Source of the DNA: Porphyra umbilicalis
Lineage: Eukaryota > Rhodophyta > Bangiophyceae > Bangiales > Bangiaceae
Reading direction: 5' to 3'
Assembly: GCA_002049455.2 (NCBI GenBank)
Contig: KV919284.1
Coordinates: 1 to 31,500, forward strand
DNA length: 31,500 nt
The position numbers and the translations under genes are program-made. Below are positions 1-9,069 of this stretch, in pieces (position 1 is the first letter of the stretch; each line of letters opens with the position of its first letter). The notes under the pieces are model-generated. The model saw only the letters and a program-made list of their open reading frames with translations, searched no databases and was not told the DNA's origin.

Positions 1-1200
1 ATTGGCGCACCTGAAACAGCCCTGTGGCGACAAGGAAACTGCGAGGACGGGCGCAGCGATACACTCAAGGAAACCAGCACTGACCACGTGGACGGCAGAA
101 TCGAGGAAGATTAGAGCAGACAACTCCTGGCTGTTCATTTGTACAGGGCTGTATCACCCAAGCGCTACAAACAGGCAGAGTGTTTGTGCCATCGATGACC
201 TCCTGCGCGACGATGCGCACTTTCTGACGAACCTTTGACATACGACGCTGGCGTCCGGCATGTACGACGGCGTCTGGCAGTCCTGGCAAAGGGCGTGGGT
301 CAATCTGGAGAGGCGCCAGTCACCACGCTACAGCGTGACACTCGGCCTCACAAAAAGCGGGCGACGGCCGCACTGCTGACATGGATCGGTGACACGGATC
401 GGTGACACGGACTGGTGCTCATGTGCGGAGCGTGTCCCCGCAAAGACAGCAAGGCCACCTCGTGCAGGCACTCACCCACTCAAAACCAGAGGTCGACAAC
501 TCGACGGCGCGAAGGACACTCTTTCCCAGCGCGGCGTCGCCGCGCAGGGGATCCGCAGACCAGCCCGCAGACGAGCGCCCCTCGTCAGCCGTACGTTGCC
601 ACGCGCGGGCACGAGAGAGACTAAGTACGCACCACGGACAGCAGGGGCACCAAGGTCGCACACGTGCTCTCTCCGGTCAACGCGTGTGGTTGGTCGCTCG
701 GGCCCGCGTCATCCAAGTCGGTGCAACAATGACTCGCTGTGCTGCCGGTTGGGACGTGTCGCAAATCCCGCTGGTCCCCACCGCCATCCGAGAGCTGCCG
801 ACGATCTCCGTGCTTTTCCTCAGCCCGCTGTCAAAACCCTCCACGGTGAGTGCAGCGTTGTCCTTGCTCAGCGAGCAACGTGCGTTTGCCGCCATCAACG
901 GCCCTGGGCAGACTGCCACCTCGACGAGGACGGTGGAGGCAGGCAAGTATTAGAAAAAAGACGCAGTGGCAGTCGTACTTGTCCGAGCAAACCGGATTTG
1001 TCGTGTTGAAGGCGCTCTTGAATCTACGGACGCTGTAGCCCGCATGCGAGCAACTGTGCGCCGACTTGCCGGCAGGCCGGCATGCCTATGACAATCATGG
1101 CCGCTCGCCGTCCGACGCGGACTACGTCTGCGCCCCTTTCGCTTTCTCTCCCACCAAAGGAGGCGTCCGCTACGCCGTTGATCCAACGCGGACGTGTCTC
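1..1200. other. no recognisable gene; short ORFs on both strands
   Basis: Several overlapping ORFs of 60-200 codons are open on both strands, but none shows a domain, a transit or signal peptide, or the strong G/C third-position bias seen in the real genes of this window. The only structure I see is a perfect 13-bp tandem duplication, GGATCGGTGACAC, at 383-395 and 396-408. The base composition is less extreme than further right, which would fit intergenic DNA or decayed transposon sequence. Confidence 0.4.
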
Positions 1201-2121
1201 GGAAGAAGACACGAGGGTCCAGAGCTTCCCTGCATCGCCGCCGCGACGTGCGCCGTTCCCGCGCCTTTGCCGTTCCCGCCTGTGTGGGACGCCTGTGCGC
1301 GAGAGTGTGTACTGAAAACAAAAAAGGGCGCTGCGGCACCGTTGGCAATCCCAGCGTATCGCAACCGAATGGCGCCGAGCACGGGGGTTCCTCGCTTGTG
1401 GCGGGTTGCGACCACTGAAAGCGTGGTCAGCGCGGGCCGTGACCATGCCGCCAACACTCCCTTCGCCGTACCGGCAGTTTGAGATGGCTGGGGGGGTGCA
1501 AAAGGGCCACGTAGTTTCCCCCGCGCGCGCCGCCCCGTACCGGTGGCGGCCACAGCTGTTGCGCCCACCCGATCTGCCGCGGACAGCGGGCCATGGGGTG
1601 GACGGCCGCGGCCGACGACTGCCGGATAGTCGGCGCGGTTGCCCGACACCAGAGGCATGCCGGCGCGTTTCCGCCCGCCGTCATCCCGACCCCCCCCTGT
1701 GTGGGCGGGACCGTCGCTGCTGCGGGCGCGCGCGACGGCACCACACACATAGTGGGGAGGCAGCGACGGCCGACCCACGGGCGGCGGCCGATGGGGTCAC
1801 AAAGGCAACGCGGGTGGCCGTGCGGGGTGTCCACACAGACCCCACCAACAATCACCGCCCACGCGCACCGCTACCGCCCACCCACCGCCAGCCGCCCTCC
1901 GCCAAGTGCGAGCGCAAGGTCCCCCTCTGCCGCCCCCCCCCATCCTCGATCCGCCGCCGCGGCCGCCTCCTACGCTCACAAAACCGAGTGCCGGTGCGGG
2001 CAATGCGTTTTCCAATCCAGGGTGCCGCCGCGCGCGAGCAACCGCGACGGCCGCGACGGCGGCACACCCCGTCGGCCTCTGGAAACACACAGACCAGCGG
2101 CCGCTGCAAGCAGTAAACAGG

Positions 2122-2163
2122 AAAGAGGACACACGCGCAACCAACAGCCTCGGCGCGTGCTAC
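2122..2163. repeat. dispersed 42-nt repeat, copy A
   Basis: This stretch aligns without gaps to 28306-28347, with about 36 of 42 bases identical, including the exact core AACAGCCTCGGCGCGTGC. On the minus strand both copies read VARAEAV-CAC-LF. The match is far too long for chance in 31 kb. It may be a fragment of a dispersed element or a shared regulatory block; the other copy sits between a CCAAT box and a TATA box. Confidence 0.7.
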
Positions 2164-2711
2164 CCCAGACGCGTAGACGCGACGGGCGCAGCGCAGAAGC
2201 AAAAGACAAAAAAAGGGCGAAACGAGCAAAAGCGCCACCCACCCCTCGCAGGAGAGTCAGCGCCACGCCCGCCGTGAGCCGGCACCCCGACGCACGCGCC
2301 ACGACGGCCACCCCCCCCGGCGCTCCGTCGCCACCGTCCGGCGCCCGCGTCGTCCTCCACGCCGGGAGGCGTATTCCCCCACCCGCCCTGCCCGCGTGCC
2401 CCTCCCCCCCCACCGCCGTCGCGGGTGCCCTCCCCCCGCGTCGCACCCACCCCGCCGGTCGGCGTGGCGAGCGGCGACGGCCGCACCGCGCGGCGGCCAG
2501 CCCCTGTGCGGTCGCCGCCGCCGCGCCGACGGGCCGCCCCCTCGTCTGCCGCGAGCACCACGCCCGCCGCCGGCAAGCCGCGGCCGCCCGCGGCCCATCC
2601 ATGGGGCGGTGGGGGAACGGCGGCCGCCCAGACGGGCGTCTGCGGCCACGGAACCCACCGCAGGCGCCGTGGTTTGCCCCGCCGCCCACCCCCCTACCCG
2701 GCGCCGCGCTA

Positions 2712-2741
2712 CCCCACCACGCCCGCACCGGCGTGGTGGGG
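2712..2741. repeat. perfect 12-bp hairpin
   Basis: CCCCACCACGCC at 2712-2723 is followed by a 6-nt loop and then by its exact complement GGCGTGGTGGGG at 2730-2741. It lies about 170 bp before a more AT-rich promoter-like region. As RNA it would be a very stable stem-loop; its function is unknown. Confidence 0.75.
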
Positions 2742-2908
2742 CGGCCGCCTCCCGCGCGGCCGACGCGACAGTCGCGCCGTGGCCACCGCCGCCCGCTGCC
2801 GCTCCCGTGAACCACGCTCTTTGGTCAGACTTTTAGGGCTCACTGGGACACGTTGCACAACATTATGTGAATATGTGAGCGACTGAACTTGACAACGTCA
2901 ATATTTTT

Positions 2909-3045
2909 ATTGGGTGTCTTGGCATGATTATCCAATCACAAGGCCTAGAGGGTGACCATCACACGATCCAAGGCCACCCATTGGTACAACGTGTCTACCT
3001 GTGCGTTGAGAACGCGATTGCTACCCGAATAACAGTTTCGCCAAT
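2909..3045 (+). promoter_or_regulatory. cluster of four CCAAT boxes
   Basis: CCAAT pentamers occur at 2909-2913 (inverted), 2932-2936, 2980-2984 (inverted) and 3041-3045, all inside a comparatively AT-rich island. They lie 240-376 bp upstream of the ATG at 3285. CCAAT boxes are the known binding site of NF-Y in eukaryotes. No good TATA box is visible between the cluster and the ATG. I infer that this is the promoter of the spliced gene to the right. Confidence 0.5.
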
Positions 3046-3284
3046 AAGACAGGCATATCCCGACCGTTCTCAGACACGGAGTTGTGGGCGTGCTTTGCGC
3101 TCAAACATTTGCTCGGACGCCGGTCGTTTAGACGGGGCATCGACGACGTCCGCGTCGCCGCCGGCGCGTGCGCCACTGGCGGCCGACGTGGTCATCCCCC
3201 CCCCGCGGCGCACCGCGCCCCCTTCCACGGCCAGCGGCCGCGTGCGCCCCCCCCCCCCCCCCCCCCACCGCCGGTGCGTGCGCC

Positions 3285-5524
3285 ATGGCGGCCATGGCGG
3301 CCTTTCTCCCCCCCCCGCCGGCGGGCGCGCGGCGCGGCTGGGCAGCCGCCACCGCCGGCGCTGCCGTGGGCGCCCCCCGCGCGTGGGGCCCCCCCCCGGC
3401 GCCCCCCCCCCCCCCCCGCCGCCGCCGTGCGGCGGCGGCAGCGTCAGCGGTGGCGCCTGACCCCCACGGCCGCGGCCCCCCCCCCCCCGCCCCCCCCGAC
3501 GGCGGCGGCGACGGGGCGGACGCGGCGGCGGCGGGGCGGCGGCACGCGCCCGCCGCGCCGTCGGCCGCCGACGGCTTGCAGCCCGGGGATGTGGTTGACA
3601 TGGACTGGGACGCCCTCGTGTCAGACGAGGAGTTTGTGGTCGTCGACGGCAAGGACGTGGACGCCCTCGTCGCGCAGCTGTCGGCGGCGGGGCTCGACGA
3701 CCTGTACGCGCTCGACGGGCTCGGCGAGCAGGAGGGGGGGAGGGGCACCGACGACGACGACGCCGACGGCGGCACCGACGGCGGCGGCGGTGGCGTCGCG
3801 TCGGCCGCGGCGGCGGGGGCGGCCCGCCCCGGCGCGGCGCTCCCCCCCCCACCCCCGGTGCGGGGGCTCCCCCCATCCCGGGCGGGCGGGTCGACGCTGC
3901 CACGCCCGACGCGGCCGCCGCGGCGGCGGCGGCAGCGGCCGCCGACGAGGCGTACGCGCGCCGCGGCGAAGCCGGCACCATGGCCTACTTTTCCGACGAA
4001 AACGTTGCGCACATGCCCCGCTGGGCGGCCGCCGCGTACGCGGCTGGGGAGCACGGGGCGCTCGAGGCGGGGGCGGACGCGCTCGCGTCCTCCCGCGGCT
4101 CGCGGCGCCTCGACGCGGTGCGCGTGGCGGGGTTGGCGGCCAAGGCGGCGGCGGGCACGCGGGCGCGCCGGCGGGATCGCCGGTCGGTCGACGGCCCGGC
4201 CGACGCGGGGGTGGTGGCGGACCTGGGGGGGGCGCCGGGGGGGGGGGAAGCCGCCGCCACCGTCGAGGTGGTGGGCGGGCCGGGCGTGGCCCGCGGGGCG
4301 GGTAATGGGGAGGCCGACGCGGATGAGGACGAGGGGGAGGTGGAGGTGGAGGAGGAGGAGGAGGGGGGGGGGGTGGGGGGTGGGGATGTGAATGAGGAGG
4401 CGGGGCTCGGTGGGAGCATGGTCGACTGCACCGTCGAGGCGGTGGCGGAGGACTACAACGTGCCCGTCGAGTGCGTCGTCGACTTGATGGACGACTTTGG
4501 GGTGCGGCGGCCGATCTGGCAGGACGACCGCATTCGGGATCGGCTGATGAGTACGTTGGGGGGGGGGGGTGGGGGGGATGGCATGGCTGGCTGCGTGCGC
4601 CGTGCGCGTCGAGATGTGGGGACACCCGACGGGTGGTGGTGAGGGCGTGGCGAGGCGTGCTGTGTGGCGAGCGCGCTGACGTGCGCGGCGTGGCACTGGC
4701 GGTGGCGCCCGTCTGGCGGTCTGCCTCTGCCCGGGTGCCGTGGGGTGTCTGGTTTTGTGGCCACGGCGGGTGCGCCGCGTGGCCCGCACGGGGGGCCGGC
4801 GCACCGGCTGCGATTTCTCACGGCCGTGCTGGTTACTTGGCCGGCGCGTTGGCTCGCGGGCGACGTAGCTACTGTGCCGCGTTGCTTGCCGCACAGAGGA
4901 CTAACCTCCACTCGTTCTGGTCGTGATGGCGTGTGTCTTCTCCGTCCATGGTGGTCTTGCGTGCGGCCACTGCAGCGGAGGAAATTGAGCAGCTGCTGGG
5001 GGTGCTGACCTCGTTTGACGCCCTCGACGTACGTTGTGCTCTTGCTGACGGTGGCCTGCTGCCGCCGTCATGGTGGGTGGGTGGCGCGCCGGTGGCGGCC
5101 CCTCGGCTGGTTGCGGACCGGGGTTTTCTGTGGGCTGTACGCCCGACGCGGGCAGCCAACTGACCGTCCCGCCCCGCTCCTTGCAACTTCTCCACGCTCC
5201 CGCACGCGTCTCGACCGTCCCCCCCCTCCCCCCCCTTGCGCGACCCAGTTGAACGATCGCTACTCGGACCGCTCCCTGGAGGAGCTCGCCGACCTCTACG
5301 ACACCCCCGTCGGCACGGTGATGGTGACTGCCGAGGCGCTCGGCTTTTTCCTGCCCCTCGGCCCGTCCTCCCGCCTGCGGACGGACCGGGAGGAGGCGCT
5401 CATTGACGCGCTGACGCGGCCGGCGTCGGCCGCTGCGGCAACGGTGGCGGCGGCGGAGAAGAAGGCGGCGGCGGACGATTGGACGGTGGACGACGAGGAA
5501 GAGGAGGATGACGACGTGGAGTAG
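3285..5524 (+). CDS. three-exon gene, probable plastid protein with two helical repeats
   Basis: The exons are 3285-4550, 4976-5028 and 5249-5524. Both introns (425 and 220 bp) start with the same octamer GTACGTTG and end in CAG. The joined reading frame ends at TAG 5522-5524 and gives about 531 aa. The N-terminus (MAAMAAFLPPPPAGARRGW, then Ala/Arg-rich) looks like a plastid transit peptide. Then follow an acidic segment (VDMDWDALVSDEEFVVVDGK), a conserved-looking block MAYFSDENVAHMPRW, an acidic linker, and two related helical motifs: VEAVAEDYNVPVECVVDLMD (end of exon 1) and LEELADLYDTPVGTVMVTAE (exon 3). The tail is acidic. The two motifs have the look of small HTH-like units, but I cannot name the family. 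Exon 1 has one frame break: up to about 3840 the frame starting at 3285 is used, and from about 3842 the next one. The change falls in a C run at 3842-3850, so one C is missing or two are extra. A sequencing or assembly slip is the simplest explanation. Confidence 0.8.
4551..4975 (+). other. intron 1 of the spliced gene
   Basis: The donor is A|GTACGT at 4551 and the acceptor CTGCAG| ends at 4975. Removing it joins the frame ...RIRDRLM to EEIEQLLGVLTSFDALD through a split ACG codon. The intron is 425 bp and contains a G run directly after the donor. Confidence 0.8.
5029..5248 (+). other. intron 2 of the spliced gene
   Basis: The donor GTACGTTG at 5029 is the same octamer as in intron 1. The acceptor is GACCCAG| ending at 5248, preceded by a C-rich pyrimidine tract. 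Splicing joins ...SFDALD to LNDRYSDRSLEELADLYD in frame. Confidence 0.8.
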
Positions 5525-5838
5525 GGTGGCGCGTTGCATGTACACGGGTGGGGAGGGGGGTCGTGGGTGTTGGCATGGTCCGCCAAGGGGGCAACGGCGC
5601 GTCGTGTGGGGTGGCCCCTGTGGGCGCCGCCTGCCGCATCCGCGCGTCGCAACAAGCGCCGGCGCCCTGGACAACCCCCGCCCTTTTGACGTTGCCGCCC
5701 GCGGGCACACGGTCGGCGTGGCACCACGCCGGCCCTGGCCGCCCGCCCACATCGAGGCCCCACGCACAGCAAAAAAAAAAAACACAAGGGAGGTCGTCTG
5801 TTTTGGCCGCCGCTCCCCTCCCCCCCCCCACCCTTCCC
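5525..5838. other. spacer between two convergent genes
   Basis: The 314-bp gap between the stop of the spliced plus-strand gene and the proposed stop of the minus-strand membrane-protein gene should hold both 3' ends. A run of 12 A lies at 5771-5782. I see no clear AATAAA on either strand and no ORF worth calling. Confidence 0.5.
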
Positions 5839-5950
5839 CTATCCCCCCGCAAAAGAGACGGTCGCGCCCGCCCCCCCCCACCCGCGCCCGTCGCCCTCGT
5901 CGACGACCCCCCACCGCGGCAGCGGCCGCCGGCGCGCCGACGGCGGGTCG

Positions 5951-5985
<35 letters not shown>

Positions 5986-6445
5986 GCCCGCCGCCCGCCC
6001 GCCCCGCGCCGCGCGCGCAGCGGCGGCGCGCGCGCGGCGGGCGCGGCGCGCCCGCCGCTCGGCGGCAGCGACCGACGCGCCCCCCGCCGCCGCCGCCGCC
6101 GTCGGGCGCGGCGCGTCGGTCGCGGCGGCGGCGCCCGCCGCCGCCGCCGCCGCCGCCGCGTCGGCCGCATGCCGCCGCCGCCCCCCCGGGCGCGGGCGAG
6201 CCACGTTGCGGCCGCGGCGGTTACCCCCCCCCCCCCCCCACCCCGCGGGTAGACCCCACCCCGCGGTGGCGGCCGCCCCCCCCCCCAGCAGCGCCGCGTA
6301 CAGCCCCTCCCCCGCCCACGTGAGCCGCGGGCGCTCGCCGAGCGCCCACGGCACGCCGACCGTTTGCACCCAGTGGTAGGCGACCCAGGCGGCGGCGGCG
6401 GCGGCGGCGAGGCGGTCCCGCCGCCACCCCCCGCCGCCGGCAGCC

Positions 6446-6490
<45 letters not shown>

Positions 6491-7773
6491 GGGTGCGTGG
6501 GGGGGCCCCGCACGCACCGCCGTCGGCGCCACATGCGGGCGCCTTCGGCGGCGAGCAGCACCCCGTGGGCGGCGAGCAACGCGCCGCCCCCTGCGGCGGT
6601 GGCAAACACGGACGCCGCGCACGCGGCGGGCGACCCCGCCGGCCCGCACAGGCCGTCATACAGCCCCGCGGGCGCGCCGCCGCCGCCGCCGCCGCCGCCG
6701 CTGCCCGCCGCCGCCCGCGCCGCCGCCGCCGCGGCGGCCACCACCGACGCGGCCACCGCCGCCACGCCCGCCGCCGACAGCACGACGACCACACCCGCGG
6801 CGCCGCGGGGCACCCCCCCCACCCCCCCCCTTGAGGAGCACCCCCCCCGCCATCCCCACCTGCGCCGCGAGCAGCACGTCGACGCCGAGGGCGGCCAAAA
6901 ACGGGGACCCCCCCCCGTCAACAGCCACCCATCCACGCGCTGTACGACCGCCGCGTCGGCGCCGAGGACGCGCTCGAGGAGGCGCCCCCCCCCCCCCCCG
7001 CCGCCACCGCGCGGCGCAGCAGCCCCACCGCCAGCGGCGGCAGCGCCTCGCGCCCACCCGGCCCGTCGAGCCACCCCGTCACCCCCGCCGCCGCCACCCC
7101 CGCCGCCCGGCGGGCGCGCACCGACGACGCATCGGCGAGGGCGGCGACCGCGCGCTCGACGGCCGCGTCGAGGGCCGCCGCCGCCGCCGACGCAGACGCG
7201 AGGCGCGCCTCGGCGGCGGCGGTGGGGGCGCCAAGGTCGTTGCGGGCGGCGGCGGCGGCAGCGGCGGCGGCGGCAGCGGCCGACGCGGCCGACCGCGCGG
7301 CCGACGCGGCGGTGGCGAGGGAGCGGAGCGACGCGGCGGTGGCGGCGAGGGAGCGCCGCGTCGCTGCCGCGTCGGCGGTGGTGGCAGCGAGGCGCGACCG
7401 CTCGGCGGTGATGAGGGCGGCGGTGGAGGCGGCGGCGGCGGCGGTCGGGTCGGCGAGGGCATCGTCGTGGGGGGGGGGGGGGGGGAGGGGGGGTGGGGGA
7501 GGGACGGGTGGATCGATCGCCGCAGTGGGGGGGGGGGGGGTGCCGCGGGGGGGGGAGACGCCTTTGCCGCTGCTCGGCGGCGGCGGCGGCGGCGGTGGCA
7601 GCAGAGATGGCGGGTGGGGGCGTTGCAGCGGCCGCCGGCAGCGCCCCGTCCTCCCCATCGTCCTCGTCGCTGCGCTCGGCGGCGGGTGCCACCACCGCCG
7701 GGTCCTCGGCGGCGGGGGCGTCCCGCCTCTGGACTCCGTCCCGGGCGCCCGCCCCACCACCGTCGCCGTCACT

Positions 7774-7824
<51 letters not shown>

Positions 7825-8090
7825 CTCACCCAACAGCGCTGCCGCGCGGGCAGCGATGCGGCGCACGTCCTCGAGGGCGCCGTCGAGGTCCGCGTCGGCC
7901 CAGCCCCCCCCCCCCCCCCCCCCCCGGCCCCCCCCCCCCCAGCGACCGCCGCCGGCGCCCCCGCCCCGCCGACCGACACGGCCGCCGCCGCCGCAGCGGC
8001 GGCGGCAGCAGCGGTAATCGCCGCGGCGGCCGCCACCGCCGCCCGGTGGGCGGTCGGCGGCCGCGACCGCCGCCGCGGCCGCCGCGCCAT
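5839..8090 (-). CDS. multi-span membrane protein, RETICULATA-like (DUF3411) candidate, frame broken at G runs
   Basis: The start is the ATG at 8090, followed by an Arg/Ala leader (MARRPRRRSRPPTAHRAAV) that looks like a plastid transit peptide. Next come WADADLDGALEDVRRIAARA, an acidic linker, a long Ala-rich coiled coil (LITAERSRLAATTADAAATR onward, about 7470-7060) and a membrane part: FLAALGVDVLLAAQVGMAGG, GVVVVLSAAGVAAVAASVV, ASVFATAAGGGALLAAHGVL, WVAYHWVQTVGVPWALGERP and GLYAALLGGGAAATAGW. The segment VPWALGERPRLTWAGEG recalls the LGERxRLAWLG motif I remember from plant RETICULATA-related proteins, which are plastid-envelope membrane proteins of poorly known function. The coding pieces lie in different minus-strand frames. 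Each change falls in a C/G run of the plus strand (about 7904-7940, 7470-7560, 6977-6990, 6908-6916 and 6818-6835). The third positions of these pieces are almost all G or C, which supports a real gene. The stop at 5839 is the end of the last open frame and is uncertain. Confidence 0.55.
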
Positions 8091-8381
8091 GGCCGTCGCG
8101 GCCGACGGGGGTGGGCGGGGGGGGGGGGGGGGGGGGCCGCCGTCGGTCGCGACCGACGCCGACAGTGGTGGGGGCACCGCCGGGGGCGGCGCCACACCGA
8201 CGGCGCGGGCGCGCCCCGGTCGCGCCGAACAACGGCGGCCGACGAGGGGGACTTCCGAACGCGCACCGCCGCCGCCGCCGCCGCCGCCGCTGCCGCGTGC
8301 GTTGGGGGGAGGCGACGGGGGCCGCTGGCGGCAAGACCACCGACGCGCCGCCGACCGCGATCGACCGACCGACGGCGGCGA

Positions 8382-8399
8382 CGCGCGCGCGCGCGCGCG
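8382..8399. repeat. (CG)9 dinucleotide tract
   Basis: Nine uninterrupted CG dinucleotides, a classic Z-DNA-forming sequence, lie about 290 bp upstream of the proposed start of the minus-strand membrane-protein gene. Confidence 0.85.
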
Positions 8400-8447
8400 T
8401 TGCGGCACCGGCGGACGGGTGGCGGCGGCAAACGCCCGTCGCCGCTG

Positions 8448-8572
8448 CGGGCGGGCGGGCGGGAGCGCGGTTGTGGAGCGCGGGCGGGAGCGCGGGCGGG
8501 CGGGAGAGCGGGCGGGCGGGAGCGGGCGGGCGGGAGCGTGGGCGGGCGGGCGGGTCGGGCGGGCGGGGCGGC
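8448..8572 (+). repeat. GGGC-rich G-quadruplex-like tract
   Basis: Interrupted runs of GCGGGCGGGAGC and GGGCGGGCGGG fill this stretch. Many GGG triplets with 1-3-nt spacers match the usual G-quadruplex pattern on the plus strand. The tract sits upstream of the minus-strand gene and could be part of its promoter. Confidence 0.65.
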
Positions 8573-8715
8573 GCGGGCACACCCCCGCCTCGCCCCGCGC
8601 CGCCGGCACGCGTCGGCGGCCGCCCGCGTCAGCGGTGGCAGTGACGACGGCGGCGGCCGCCGCTGCCGCCGCCGCGGCCGTCGCACGGGGAACGTGGGGG
8701 TGCCATTGGAATTTG

Positions 8716-8870
8716 GGGGGGGGGGGGGGGGGGGGACGGACGCGCGGCGCCGGGGGGGGGGGGGGGGGACGGACGCGCGGCGCCGGGGGGGGGGGGGGGG
8801 GACGGACGCGCGGCGCCGGGGGGGGGGGGGGGGGACGGACGCGCGGCGCCGGGGGGGGGGGGGGGGGGGA
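8716..8870 (+). repeat. 33-bp minisatellite with long G runs
   Basis: The core ACGGACGCGCGGCGCCG begins at 8736, 8769, 8802 and 8835, with a degenerate copy at 8870. The cores are separated by runs of about 16 G. The 33-bp period is a multiple of three, so any frame reads as an 11-aa repeat, but nothing else suggests translation. The 12-mer TGGAATTTGGGG flanks the block at 8706 and again at 8995. Confidence 0.85.
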
Positions 8871-9069
8871 CGGCGCCGCCGCGCGTGACGCGGGCGCCCG
8901 CGCCCGTACGCGACGGGGGCGGCCGGGGGATGCGCGCGCGCGGGCCGCTCGCGGGCGCGGCCGCGCGGGCGCCGCGCGGCGCCGTCGCGGCGGGTGGAAT
9001 TTGGGGTGGCGCCGCCGCCGCGGCGGCGGTGTTGCGTGGATTCCACGAGCACCGCGCCGGTGAAACGCC

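Larger units (their letters stand above)
1201..2895. other. GC-rich stretch with long ORFs, coding status unclear
   Basis: A 405-codon plus-strand frame (1593-2810) and a 279-codon minus-strand frame (1976-2815) are open here, mainly because stop codons are rare in DNA this GC-rich. The encoded proteins are Pro/Arg/Ala-rich without any recognisable domain, and the third-position bias does not favour one frame. I would not call a gene. The stretch contains one copy of a 42-nt sequence repeated at 28306 and a perfect hairpin at 2712. Confidence 0.35.

Noticed and set aside
3128..4894. 588-codon minus-strand ORF opposite the spliced gene
   Set aside because: It is a shadow of the plus-strand exons; the plus strand has consistent splice sites, coding bias and motif structure.
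6831..9063. Plus-strand ORFs of 600-700 codons opposite the membrane-protein gene
   Set aside because: They are Arg/Gly/Pro/Ala low-complexity readings. Membrane segments and a coiled coil with G/C third positions occur only on the minus strand.
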